A stretch of DNA of 37,681 nt from Fidelibacterota bacterium. GTDB lineage: Bacteria > Marinisomatota > SORT01. The stretch lies in assembly GCA_022563775.1 (NCBI GenBank), contig JADFMS010000009.1:1-37681 (forward strand). Reading direction: 5' to 3'. The position numbers were made by a program, and so were the translations under genes. Shown here one piece after another: positions 23,248-32,569 of the stretch. Under the pieces are notes generated by a model that was not told the origin of the DNA, made no database searches, and worked only from the letters and a program-made list of their open reading frames with translations. The stretch's first letter is position 1; each line of letters opens with the position of its first letter.

Positions 23248-26200
23248 TTGATTGTTCTTGTCCTGATTCATGCAAGTTTCGATTTGGGTTTTTCCCAAAA
23301 ATCCGGCACGGGTGTTTTAAACCTCATTCACGCTGATGAATTGATCACTTTCCGGGTTCAGGGGAAACAGTTCAGAAAGGCAGTCGGCAACGTGATATTT
23401 CGACGGGGAAGCACCGAAATGAAAAGCGATCAGGCCGAGTTCTTACCTAACCTGAATTGGGCTAAATTCAGCGGTAACGTAAAAATTACTGACCCCGGGA
23501 GAACATTAACCGCATCGCAGGTGATCTACCGTACGAATGAAGACCTGATGATAGCGACCGGTAACGTTCTGATAATTAGAGAGGGAAGCAGGCTTTCCGC
23601 TGACAGCATTTACTATTATCGAAGCGACAAGATTTCTATAGGTATGGGAAATGCCAAGCTGATCAGGGATGGAACTGAAATATATTCAGATAAAATCAGA
23701 TTTAACGAAATCCGAAAATCTGCCCGTGCCGAAGGAAACGCCCTGTTGAAAAACATTGAGGATAAAACCGAGCTTCGCGCCGGTATCATCGATTATGATC
23801 TGAACCTTGATTCTCTCACGGCAACCGTCGATCCTTTTTTGATCAAAGTTGACAGTACAGACGGTGATACTCTCTTCATTCGAAGCATCAGTATAACCGG
23901 AAACAATGCGATTTCAACATACTATGCCCACGACTCGGTTAGGATAGACAGGCTTCAACTCCACGCCGAATCGCAATCCGCAGAATACAACGCAGCGGCG
24001 GATATTATTACTCTATCAGAGGATCCGTTTGCTGTTCAGGGCGGAGAGAAACTTATGGGAGATCAAATTTTAATGCTGCTCGAGGAACAGAAAGTTACTC
24101 AAATATACGTTCCTCAGAACGCCCGAACCGAATCAAAGCGTGAACTGCTCATCCGCCGACCTGCCGAAAAATCGCTGTCATCCGATACAACAGACAGTTT
24201 AGAACTTAAACTCACGCGTCAACCCGTCGTTGACCGGTTGAACGCAAAAACGCTTCGAATGTATATCAAAGATAACAATGTAAACAGGATAGTGGCGGCT
24301 GGAATGGCTTCGAGCGAATATCATATGGATGAAGACGGTGTGCTGCAGGGAATAAATAAGGTTTCCGGCGATACGATAGTCATCGGGTTTATTGATAACG
24401 ATATCCGATCAATTCTCGTTCTGGGCGGAGCCAGAGGCACATTCTTTCCCGATAAATATGCTCAGGGAGCCGATACGACGATAAAATATAGCGCCGAAAC
24501 TATCTTGTATAACATTCCGAGAGAGACAACTCGCCTGAAAACAAAATCCACAGTTCAATATCAAGATCTCACTCTCAATGCCGATGAAGTTCTGGTTGAT
24601 TGGTCCAGCTCTATTCTTACAGCAACCGGCGATGAGATTACCGCGCCGGATTCTGTTATTGAAATCAGCGGTGACTCCACAATGACCATAGGCATTCCCG
24701 AGCTAATCCAAAAGGGGAATAAACCTGTTTATGGGAAGGAGATGGAATATAACCTCCTGACCCGGCGCGGCAAAATCCGTTCAGGAGAAACACGATTTCA
24801 GGACGGTTATTACACGGGAGAGACGATACTTAGGCTGGGCCCGGATATTATGACTATCAATCATGGCTATTACACCACCTGTGATCTGGATGAACCGCAT
24901 TTCTACTTCAAAAGCAGGCAGATGAAACTGATAGTCAAAGATAAGGTAATAGCCCGCCCTGTGGTATTATATATAAGTGACGTTCCGGTTTTTGCCCTGC
25001 CGTTCGGGGTATTCCCGAACAGAGGCGGGCGACACACCGGGATACTGATTCCTTCATACGGCGAAACGGGCTCTGACGGGAGGTTCCTCAGGGGCGGCGG
25101 TCTATACTGGGCTGGAAGCCAATATCACGATGCGACATTCATCGTAGATTTTTTTGATAAAAAGGGAACTCTATTTCGCGGGAGCTCAAATTACAAAAAA
25201 AGGTATGCTCTTAACGGCGGAATTTCCGCGTCGTTGACTCCGAGATCGTTCAGTGACCAGAACAGAAGAAGGTGGGACCTGACGTGGAATCACACTCAAA
25301 AAATCGATCCGACTATAAACCTGAGGGGAAACGCAAGGTTTGTCTCCGACGAAAGATTCTATGACGACCTGTCGTCGAACAGAAACAGCCGGCTGAATCA
25401 ACAGCTGCGATCCAATCTTACGCTAAACAAACGATGGGAGGGCAGCGGAAACGCTCTGTCCATGAATCTATCCCGAACTGAAAACTTGCAATCAAAGATT
25501 ATAACCGGAAAACTTCCGGACTCTAATTTGCGCGTGTCCGAGGTGCTTCCGAGCTTTAATTTTCGTGTGGGAAGGAAACAGCTTTTCAAACCGAGCAGCG
25601 GCGATGACCAACGCTGGTTCAATTCGATTTACTATTCCTACTCAAACAACGGTGAGAGAAAACGCTCGGTAACTACTATAATTGACACCATTCACACTAA
25701 CACTACTGTCATTGACACCATATTCGCGGAGAAAGAAGACGTAAAGCAAAAAATCACCCACTCGATCTCGATAAACAGCCCGCAGAAAATATTCAAATAC
25801 TTCACTTTTGACCCGAACTTCAACTACAGCGAAGGCTGGATAAACGAGTGGAACGAACCTGTAATAGATGATGCAGGAGTTTTTTCATACGGCGAAGACG
25901 GAAAAATCTTGACGGACAAAAGGGGTACGTTTAAGGCGAGGCGCACTTTTTCCACCGGGTTTCGTATGGCTACTAAAATTTACGGAAACTTTGCTCCTCG
26001 AATCGGCGCGCTTTCCTCGATAAGACACGTGATCACTCCTTCAATCGGATTCCGGTATACACCTGATTTCAGCACCGATTTATACGGTTATTTTACAACA
26101 GGCGTTGATTCTCTCGGCAATGAGGTTCGATATGATCTGTTCCAGGGTTCTGCCATCGGATCGACCCCATCTAAAGAAACCAGAGTATTGAATTATAGCA

Positions 26201-26928
26201 TCAGCAACACTTTTCAGGCAAAACTGCATGAAGCCGAGGAGAACGAAAGAAAAATTGAGCTGTTCAGTTTGAATCTAAACGGAGGCTATAATTATACAGC
26301 CGAGTTCAGGAAAATGAACCCGCTTTCAGCTTCCTTCCGCACAAAATTTATCCCCGGAGCAAGCCTTGATATCTCTTCAAGATATAATTTCTATCGATGG
26401 ATCGACGGAAGCATATCAAATGAATTCAGAGTCATCCCACGCCTGACGAATCTGACGTTTTCCACCAGTTTTTCCCTATCCGGAGACAGAAGAACCAAGA
26501 CCGACGTGCTCCGGTCGGATGCCGTTGAACAATATGCTTCGGACAATATGGACGACAGGTTTGAACAATTGAAATTTAACGATCTGGCCGGAGAAACATG
26601 GAATTCAAGAATATCCATAAGCTACGCCTTGAATAAATCTAATCCTGATCAGACCTCAAAAACTTTCTGGCTGAGAGGAGACCTGAATTTTAGTCCTACA
26701 AGGAAATGGTCTGTAGGTTATAATTACAACCTGGATCTTATCAGAAAAATAATCACAAACCACAGCGTAAACGTGCAGCGCGATTTACATTGCTGGCGAT
26801 TCTCCCTTAACTGGACTCCATCAGGTCCGGGGGCCGGCTATTACTTTATAGTTAATGTGAAATCCTCCCATCTAAGCGATCTCAAGATTGAGGAACGCGG
26901 CGGTAGGAGCAGCCTGTTCGGCAGGTAA
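23248..26928 (+). CDS. lptD: LptD-like LPS-assembly outer-membrane protein
   Basis: With 1226 residues this is longer than E. coli LptD (784) and in the range of, or longer than, Bacteroidota homologues. An export signal (IVLVLIHASFDLGFS) precedes repeated OstA/LptA-like beta-jellyroll units (about 35-540; pattern 'A.GNV.i..g...l.aD...Y'). A conserved junction follows (C545 in YYTTCDLDEP, then FALPFGVFPNRGGRHTGILIP), leading into a large beta-barrel of alternating aromatic strands to the C-terminus. Only two cysteines exist in the mature protein, C545 and C1182. It would insert lipopolysaccharide into the outer leaflet. The start is uncertain: TTG at 23248 has no ribosome site and leaves the signal without basic residues, while the frame upstream encodes I-R-R-C but offers only ATA or ATC codons. 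It follows rarA by 29 bases. Confidence 0.87.
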   Translation: MIVLVLIHASFDLGFSQKSGTGVLNLIHADELITFRVQGKQFRKAVGNVIFRRGSTEMKSDQAEFLPNLNWAKFSGNVKITDPGRTLTASQVIYRTNEDLMIATGNVLIIREGSRLSADSIYYYRSDKISIGMGNAKLIRDGTEIYSDKIRFNEIRKSARAEGNALLKNIEDKTELRAGIIDYDLNLDSLTATVDPFLIKVDSTDGDTLFIRSISITGNNAISTYYAHDSVRIDRLQLHAESQSAEYNAAADIITLSEDPFAVQGGEKLMGDQILMLLEEQKVTQIYVPQNARTESKRELLIRRPAEKSLSSDTTDSLELKLTRQPVVDRLNAKTLRMYIKDNNVNRIVAAGMASSEYHMDEDGVLQGINKVSGDTIVIGFIDNDIRSILVLGGARGTFFPDKYAQGADTTIKYSAETILYNIPRETTRLKTKSTVQYQDLTLNADEVLVDWSSSILTATGDEITAPDSVIEISGDSTMTIGIPELIQKGNKPVYGKEMEYNLLTRRGKIRSGETRFQDGYYTGETILRLGPDIMTINHGYYTTCDLDEPHFYFKSRQMKLIVKDKVIARPVVLYISDVPVFALPFGVFPNRGGRHTGILIPSYGETGSDGRFLRGGGLYWAGSQYHDATFIVDFFDKKGTLFRGSSNYKKRYALNGGISASLTPRSFSDQNRRRWDLTWNHTQKIDPTINLRGNARFVSDERFYDDLSSNRNSRLNQQLRSNLTLNKRWEGSGNALSMNLSRTENLQSKIITGKLPDSNLRVSEVLPSFNFRVGRKQLFKPSSGDDQRWFNSIYYSYSNNGERKRSVTTIIDTIHTNTTVIDTIFAEKEDVKQKITHSISINSPQKIFKYFTFDPNFNYSEGWINEWNEPVIDDAGVFSYGEDGKILTDKRGTFKARRTFSTGFRMATKIYGNFAPRIGALSSIRHVITPSIGFRYTPDFSTDLYGYFTTGVDSLGNEVRYDLFQGSAIGSTPSKETRVLNYSISNTFQAKLHEAEENERKIELFSLNLNGGYNYTAEFRKMNPLSASFRTKFIPGASLDISSRYNFYRWIDGSISNEFRVIPRLTNLTFSTSFSLSGDRRTKTDVLRSDAVEQYASDNMDDRFEQLKFNDLAGETWNSRISISYALNKSNPDQTSKTFWLRGDLNFSPTRKWSVGYNYNLDLIRKIITNHSVNVQRDLHCWRFSLNWTPSGPGAGYYFIVNVKSSHLSDLKIEERGGRSSLFGR

Positions 26929-26946
26929 GGATCCCGTTTAAAATAA

Positions 26947-27720
26947 ATGCCCTCAAAATCATACCTGAAGCTTGTTAGATCTCTGCAAAAGAAAAAACAT
27001 AGAAACGAACTTTCTCTGTTTCTGGTAGAGGGAATCCGGAATTGTGAAGAACTAAAACGTTCTAAATTCATTGCCGACAGAATATTGTACACATCTCAGG
27101 TTCTATCCAATAAACGAGCTCAAACCCTGATAGACGGATATAGCTCGGCGGGAGTGGAGTGCGAAGAAATATCACCCGAAGAGATGAATTCAATTTCAGA
27201 CGCGGTTTCTGCTCAGGGGATGGTTGCCATTGTCCGGATACCGCAAGAAATCGGTGAATTTGATGAAAACATGAATTCAGCTGTCTGTCTTGTAACAATA
27301 TCTGATCCGGGTAATCTCGGTACTATCATCCGGACGGCCTCATGGTTTGGAATCGATACAATTTTTATTTCGGACGATTCGGTAGATTTATATAATCCGA
27401 AAGTTGTACGCTCCTCCGCCGGAGCCATATTCCAAATTCCGATTTTTACCGGCGTGGATCCTTACGGTTTGATGGTTGATTCTAAAAGTAAAGGGTTTTC
27501 AACTGTCGCAGCAGTTCCACATGGCGGCGAGAATATATACGATTTCACTCTTCCCGGAAAATCCGTTTTGTTTTTCGGCTCAGAAGCAGCCGGATTATCT
27601 GAGGAGATCACTTCTTCATCTGACAATCAAATTTCCATTCCCCTGCTCGGTAAGGGTGAATCTCTGAACATCGCTGTCGCTTTTGGTATAGTAATCGGAG
27701 TTATGAGTAAAACTTCATAG
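26947..27720 (+). CDS. SpoU/TrmH-family RNA 2'-O-methyltransferase
   Basis: This 257-residue enzyme of the SPOUT class methylates ribose 2'-OH groups in rRNA or tRNA using S-adenosylmethionine. The three SpoU motifs are present: DPGNLGTIIRTA (120-131, with N123 and R129), LFFGSEAAGLS (208-218, with E213) and ISIPLLGKGESLNIAVA (229-245, with S239 and N241), the last forming the trefoil-knot cofactor site. An N-terminal substrate-binding domain (about 1-105, 'LFLVEGIRNCEEL') makes it RlmB/TsnR-like rather than a bare TrmL. The exact RNA target cannot be decided. It lies 18 bases after lptD on the same strand. Confidence 0.92.
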   Translation: MPSKSYLKLVRSLQKKKHRNELSLFLVEGIRNCEELKRSKFIADRILYTSQVLSNKRAQTLIDGYSSAGVECEEISPEEMNSISDAVSAQGMVAIVRIPQEIGEFDENMNSAVCLVTISDPGNLGTIIRTASWFGIDTIFISDDSVDLYNPKVVRSSAGAIFQIPIFTGVDPYGLMVDSKSKGFSTVAAVPHGGENIYDFTLPGKSVLFFGSEAAGLSEEITSSSDNQISIPLLGKGESLNIAVAFGIVIGVMSKTS

Positions 27721-27808
27721 ACCTTTTACTACGCGCAGCGCTTCTCAAGGTTTTCATTCATTAACACGTTATCTAAAGTATTGACTTACTTAAGGGCTGA
27801 AAATAACT

Positions 27809-27814
27809 TATAAT
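27809..27814 (+). promoter_or_regulatory. perfect -10 box close to the CPBP protease start
   Basis: TATAAT ends nine bases before the ATG at 27824. A TTGACT at 27781 is 22 bases upstream, too far for a standard -35 element; TTACTT at 27785 has a 17-base spacing but matches poorly. If the box is used, the message would be leaderless or nearly so. Confidence 0.35.
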
Positions 27815-27823
27815 ATCTACGTT

Positions 27824-28663
27824 ATGGATATTAGAACAACACCTGATAAAAAGTCCGCCATGTGGATTTCCGTGCTCAGTGTCATCTTTGCCTTCGGAGT
27901 CGCCGCCTTGATCGCCCTGTTTCTGTTCCCCGTCTTCGGAATGGGAACTTTACGGTGGGTAGCCCTCATAGTCGGCGAAGCGCTTATTATAGTGCCGGCG
28001 CTCATTTACGTTCGGTCGCGACACTACGATCTGCAAAAAAGCTTCAGATTGGCAACGCCACCGTCAGGCACGCTGCCCCTGGCTGCGCTAATAGGAATAT
28101 CCATTCAGCCTATAGCGGATGAGCTCGACAAACTATTTTCTCAGCTGTTCTCAATGCCCGAACAGGTTCAAGAATATTTAGAGAAAGCCCTTGATGCGTT
28201 CAAAATTGATAATTTTGGTTCTTTGTTGTTGATCACCCTCGGTGCTGTTATTATAGCAGCGATAACGGAGGAAATATTGTTTCGCGGATTTTTACAAAGC
28301 GCCTACGAGCGTGACGGCTCTCCCTTCAGAGCGGTGCTGATCTCCAGCCTGGTTTTTGCCGTTGTTCATTTCTCCCCGCAATTTTTTCAGATATTTCTGC
28401 TGGGCTCGCTGCTCGGCTATCTGGCGCTTAGAACCGATAGCCTCTATCCCGGCATCCTCCTTCATATGATAAATAACGGAATAGCCATTACTTTCATAAA
28501 TATTAACACTGAAAATTATTCGTTTTACAGTATGGGAAATCACGTATCACCATTGATACTTATCCCGTCAATATTGATATTTGTAGCATCGCTGAAATCG
28601 TTTCACACAAAAACAGCGGCACGAATAATAATTAAAAGTTCAAACCTTGAAGCAGTCTCTTAG
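27824..28663 (+). CDS. CPBP-family (Abi/CAAX) intramembrane glutamic protease
   Basis: This 279-residue membrane protein has about seven or eight helices. The three CPBP motifs are in order: E149-E150-xxx-R154 (TEEILFRGF), F178-xxx-H182 (FAVVHF) and H214-xxx-N218 (LLHMINNGI). In this family these form the active site for cleaving prenylated or other membrane proteins, and bacterial members are often linked to immunity or stress, but the substrate here is unknown. It follows the SpoU gene by 103 bases and precedes the cystathionine beta-synthase-like gene by 11 bases, so it probably heads a cotranscribed CPBP-cbs-mgtE set. A TATAAT close to the start may give a very short leader. Confidence 0.9.
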   Translation: MDIRTTPDKKSAMWISVLSVIFAFGVAALIALFLFPVFGMGTLRWVALIVGEALIIVPALIYVRSRHYDLQKSFRLATPPSGTLPLAALIGISIQPIADELDKLFSQLFSMPEQVQEYLEKALDAFKIDNFGSLLLITLGAVIIAAITEEILFRGFLQSAYERDGSPFRAVLISSLVFAVVHFSPQFFQIFLLGSLLGYLALRTDSLYPGILLHMINNGIAITFININTENYSFYSMGNHVSPLILIPSILIFVASLKSFHTKTAARIIIKSSNLEAVS

Positions 28664-28674
28664 GAATTTGGGTT

Positions 28675-30048
28675 ATGGCGGCAAAAGTTTACAATAACAT
28701 CCTCGAACTTATTGGGCATACACCCATTGTGAAGCTCAACAAGGTAGTCAAAAAGAAAGGCGCTGAGGTATTCGCGAAATTAGAATACTTAAATCCCGGC
28801 TCAAGCCTCAAAGACAGGATCGCAACTTATATCCTGGATGATGCTGTCGAAAGCGGCAAATTAAAACCCGGCGGTACAATTGTTGAAGCGACAAGCGGGA
28901 ATACGGGTGCGGGACTCGCAATCGCCGCCGCCGTATTAGGATACAATACGATTTTTGTAATGCCTGATAAAGTATCAAAAGAAAAAATACAGCTTTTGAA
29001 GGCATTGGGAGCGGAGGTGATAATTACTCCGACCGCCGTGGCGCCCGATTCACCCGAAAGTTATTACTCCGTAGCCAAAAAGATTACTTCCGATACTCCT
29101 AATGCTTTTCTTTCCAACCAATATTTCAATCAGGCGAATCCGAAAGCGCATTACGAGACGACCGGACCTGAAATTTGGGAGCAGATGGGAAGTGAACTGG
29201 ACGTCTTTGTATGCGGATTGGGTACGGGCGGTACAATAAGCGGCGTTGGAAAATATTTGAAAGAAAAGAATCCTGATATAAAGATCATCGGCGCCGACCC
29301 TTACGGATCGATTTTGAAGACATTTAAGGAAAGCGAGGTTTTGACACAGGGAACTCCCTATCTCGTAGAGGGAATAGGAGAAGACATCATACCGGGCACT
29401 CTTCATTTGAAGTATGTGGATGAAATAATAAATGTTACGGACCGTGATTCGTTCAGAATGTCCAGACGGCTCACCCGCGAAGAGGGAATTTTTTGCGGCG
29501 GCTCCTCCGGAACGATTGCGCATGTTGCAGTAAACATTGCTTCTAAAATGAAGTCCGGCGAAAAAGTTCTTTGTATTATCCCTGACACCGGCGAGAGGTA
29601 TTTATCGAAGCACCACTCGGACGAGTGGATGAGGGAAAAGCGGCTCCTTGGATCCGAGCTGACCACCGTTCGGTTGATATACGAAACTAAACCGGATAAA
29701 ATTCCTCCCCTTCTATCCGTAAGCAAAGACCAATACGTAAAAGATGCGTTAAAACTTATGAACGAATATAATGTTTCACAAATTCCCGTAATTGATGACA
29801 ACGACTCCATCGGCTGTGTTCGTGAGAACAGGCTCCTCAGTAAGGTTCTTGACGATTCTGAGAACGTTAATCTGTTGATAGGAGAAATTATGGACAAGCC
29901 GTTACCGGTAATTGACGAAAGCAGCAATATAAAAAGCGCGTCGAAAACCCTGAAGAAATCACCCGCTGCGCTTGTCCGCGACAGGGGAAACATTGTGGGA
30001 ATTATAACAAGGTTCGATATTCTTGAATTCACCGCCCATCTGGAATAA
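28675..30048 (+). CDS. cbs: cystathionine beta-synthase-like PLP enzyme with CBS domains
   Basis: The 457-residue protein has a fold-type II PLP domain (about 1-320) and a pair of CBS domains (about 340-457). SSLKDR holds the PLP lysine, K46. TSGNTG binds the substrate carboxylate and GTGGTISG the PLP phosphate. Length and domain order match cystathionine beta-synthase without the N-terminal heme region of animals; cysteine synthase activity is an alternative. CBS domains usually bind adenosyl ligands, so activity may respond to S-adenosylmethionine or nucleotides. It is 11 bases after the CPBP gene and 3 bases before mgtE, which also has CBS domains. It would condense serine with homocysteine in transsulfuration. 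Confidence 0.9.
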   Translation: MAAKVYNNILELIGHTPIVKLNKVVKKKGAEVFAKLEYLNPGSSLKDRIATYILDDAVESGKLKPGGTIVEATSGNTGAGLAIAAAVLGYNTIFVMPDKVSKEKIQLLKALGAEVIITPTAVAPDSPESYYSVAKKITSDTPNAFLSNQYFNQANPKAHYETTGPEIWEQMGSELDVFVCGLGTGGTISGVGKYLKEKNPDIKIIGADPYGSILKTFKESEVLTQGTPYLVEGIGEDIIPGTLHLKYVDEIINVTDRDSFRMSRRLTREEGIFCGGSSGTIAHVAVNIASKMKSGEKVLCIIPDTGERYLSKHHSDEWMREKRLLGSELTTVRLIYETKPDKIPPLLSVSKDQYVKDALKLMNEYNVSQIPVIDDNDSIGCVRENRLLSKVLDDSENVNLLIGEIMDKPLPVIDESSNIKSASKTLKKSPAALVRDRGNIVGIITRFDILEFTAHLE

Positions 30049-30051
30049 CTG

Positions 30052-31401
30052 ATGCAGCCTCCTGAATCACACGTATTGTTAGACACTTACCGCAAGCTTA
30101 TCCGGCGCGGCGCCACAAAGCACATCTTGAATATGTTCAATAAAACCCACCCGGCGGATACGGCGGTATTGTTCAGGCATTTTTCTCAAAAAGAAAGAAT
30201 AATACTTTTCTCAAACATGTCGCCGGAATATGCTGCTGAAGTAACGCGGGAATTGGATGAGACGCTGATTGTGGAGCTGCTGACCCAAAGCCAGGCAAAT
30301 GATATCGTTATGTTGTTAAAACACATTCCCTCGGATGATGAAGCTGATATACTCGGCATTCTCCCCGAAGACTTGGTTGATGAAATACTCAACCTGTTGA
30401 AGGTGGAAGAAACAAGCGAGATGGAAGAACTCCTCAAATACGACCCGCTTTCCGCTGGTGGTATTATGACCCCCCAATATTTCGCACTAAATGAAACGAC
30501 CAGCGTGCAGGATGCCATAGACTCGCTCCAAAAATCCGAAGAAGCCGAAATGGCATTTTACCTTTATGTTACTGACGACAGGAACCACCTCGTGGGCGTT
30601 GTTTCGCTCAGGCAGCTCATCACAAACCTACCCACAATGAAGCTTTCCGAGATAATGAACGAAAAGCCGATATCCGTAACGACAGAGATAGAACAGGGTG
30701 AAGTCGCAAAGCTTGTTTCGAGATACAACATCATCGCGATACCGGTAGTGGATTCTGAGAACAAATTACTGGGTATAATTACCGTAGATGACATAATTGA
30801 CGTCATAAGAGAAGAAGCTACGGAAGATTTTTTCAGAATGGCAGGCGCTGGAAAGGACAGGGAGATATTGCTGAAATCAACTTTTGGCGCAGCAAAATTA
30901 CGATTCCCCTGGCTTCTTGCGACGTGGCTCGGTGGAATTATGGCATCCCTGATCATAGGTCTTTATAAGGATTTTTTAGCAAATTGGATAATTATTGCCG
31001 CCTATATGCCTATCATAGTCGGTATGGGCGGAAACATAGGAACCCAGTCCTCTACCATTATCGTAAGGGGACTTGCAACGGGAAGGGTTACATTCAAATC
31101 TTCCTGGAACATTTTGATTAAAGAGATGCGCGTCGGACTCTTACTCGGAGTTACATATGGAGTGTTGCTCACGATTTTCGCCGGCTATTTTTTTGAGGCG
31201 AATCTGACTATCGGACTGGCTGCCGGAATCGGAATTCTCTCATCCATGGCTCTTGCCACGCTAACCGGAACTATGGCGCCGATACTACTGCAACGATTCA
31301 ATATTGACCCCGCTGTTGCGGCAGGCCCATTCGTGACCACCTCCATCGACATACTTGGCATAGCGCTTTATCTTTACGTTGCAGCATCCATGCTTGCATG
31401 A
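30052..31401 (+). CDS. mgtE: MgtE-type magnesium transporter
   Basis: The 449-residue protein shows the full MgtE layout: an N-terminal superhelical domain (about 10-130, acidic, with HPADTAVLFRHF and EDLVDEIL), two CBS domains (about 135-255), a plug helix and five membrane helices (about 285-449). The pore region MGGNIGTQSSTIIVRGLATG and the late-helix D433 in TTSIDILG correspond to the conserved ion-conduction segments. Cytoplasmic domains in this family sense Mg2+ and close the channel when it is plentiful. The ATG is three bases after the cbs stop, so the genes are probably cotranscribed. The downstream GT2 frame overlaps its end by 23 bases if the first TTG is used. Confidence 0.95.
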   Translation: MQPPESHVLLDTYRKLIRRGATKHILNMFNKTHPADTAVLFRHFSQKERIILFSNMSPEYAAEVTRELDETLIVELLTQSQANDIVMLLKHIPSDDEADILGILPEDLVDEILNLLKVEETSEMEELLKYDPLSAGGIMTPQYFALNETTSVQDAIDSLQKSEEAEMAFYLYVTDDRNHLVGVVSLRQLITNLPTMKLSEIMNEKPISVTTEIEQGEVAKLVSRYNIIAIPVVDSENKLLGIITVDDIIDVIREEATEDFFRMAGAGKDREILLKSTFGAAKLRFPWLLATWLGGIMASLIIGLYKDFLANWIIIAAYMPIIVGMGGNIGTQSSTIIVRGLATGRVTFKSSWNILIKEMRVGLLLGVTYGVLLTIFAGYFFEANLTIGLAAGIGILSSMALATLTGTMAPILLQRFNIDPAVAAGPFVTTSIDILGIALYLYVAASMLA

Positions 31402-32569
31402 CATACCCGTATCGTTAGCTACCGTTTCAAATATTTTGCCTCTGTTTAATGCACTAATAATTTTAATAGGTCTGCTTCACGGGCTTGTTATTATTTTCTT
31501 TCTGACAGGACTTCTTAGGAATAATAAGAAAAGACAAAATAACTACACACCCTTTGTATCTGTAATTATCGCCGCGCATAACGAAGCCCAAGGAATTGGA
31601 GATTGCCTGAACACTATCCTCGACCAATCTTATCCGTCAGACTCATATGAGATCATCGTAGTTGATGACAGGTCCACGGACGAGACGGCTGAAATAGCAA
31701 AGACCTATTCGGCCAAACACGCGAACCTGAGTGTGGTGCACATCGACTCGGTCCCGAGCGGCATACATCCCAAGAAAAATGCTATAACGGCGGGCGTAAA
31801 AATTGCCCGCGGAGAAATAATAATCGAAACCGATGCCGACGTATCGGTCGGTAAGAATTGGATCAAATCTATTACAAACAGCTTTACACCCGATGTGGGT
31901 TTGGTGGTCGGGTCTTCGACAATACGTAAAGATAAAAACAGATTCTTGGAAAACTTTCAGGCTGTTGATTTTCTAATGCTTGTTGCATCTGCCCAGGGGG
32001 CGTTAGGACACGGAATGCCGATGGGGGCAACCGGGCAAAATTTGGCGTATCGAAAAAAAGTGTTCGATGAAGTAGGCGGATTGTCAATTGATACCCGAAG
32101 ATACGTCAGCAATGATATCCTTTTCCTCACTAAGGTGACGAAGACCGGCTGGAAAATAGCAGGCAATAAAGATAGGGATGCCATCGTTTCGACGCTTGCC
32201 GTTGAGGGGTGGAGACAGTTTTTTTCTCAACGGACACGGTGGGCTTCCAATGCTTACTGGAAAGAGATCAATTCACTGTTGTTGCTCATGTTAGGTGTCA
32301 ACTACATTATGAATCTGTTCGTTTTGAACGGTGTTTTCCAGCTGCTCTCAACCCAATCTATTTCTATGCCCTTAGTTTATTTGATCAGTTACAAATTTGC
32401 AACTGAAGCTATTTTCTTAACCGTTGCGTCCTCTTCTTTCGGTCGCAGGGATCTATTGAGAAGTTTTCCGGCATGGTTCATGGGGGTTACGCCTTATATA
32501 ATCCTTGTCGGTTTACTTGGGGGAATAGGAATCTTTAAATGGAAAGGCTATAGGGTAAGGTCGGTTTGA
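31379..32569 (+). CDS. membrane GT2-family glycosyltransferase, first of a tandem pair
   Basis: This 396-residue protein has an N-terminal helix (about 20-42), a GT-A catalytic domain and a set of C-terminal helices (about 295-390). VSVIIAAHNEAQGIGDCL, VVDDRSTDET and TDADV form the nucleotide-sugar site, and QRTRWASN is the QxxRW motif typical of processive or membrane-anchored GT2 enzymes. The start is unsure: TTG at 31379 overlaps mgtE by 23 bases, TTG at 31394 by 8, and TTG at 31436 would avoid overlap and begin just before the first helix. None has a good ribosome site. The next gene is a paralogue coupled through a TTGA overlap. Product unknown; a surface glycan or glycolipid is likely. 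Confidence 0.85.
   Translation: MQHPCLHDIPVSLATVSNILPLFNALIILIGLLHGLVIIFFLTGLLRNNKKRQNNYTPFVSVIIAAHNEAQGIGDCLNTILDQSYPSDSYEIIVVDDRSTDETAEIAKTYSAKHANLSVVHIDSVPSGIHPKKNAITAGVKIARGEIIIETDADVSVGKNWIKSITNSFTPDVGLVVGSSTIRKDKNRFLENFQAVDFLMLVASAQGALGHGMPMGATGQNLAYRKKVFDEVGGLSIDTRRYVSNDILFLTKVTKTGWKIAGNKDRDAIVSTLAVEGWRQFFSQRTRWASNAYWKEINSLLLLMLGVNYIMNLFVLNGVFQLLSTQSISMPLVYLISYKFATEAIFLTVASSSFGRRDLLRSFPAWFMGVTPYIILVGLLGGIGIFKWKGYRVRSV

Noticed and set aside
25681..25721. 11-base direct repeat (ATTGACACCAT twice, 30 bases apart) in lptD as a mobile or regulatory repeat
   Set aside because: It lies in frame within a loop between barrel strands and encodes I-D-T-I twice; a small local duplication in coding sequence explains it.
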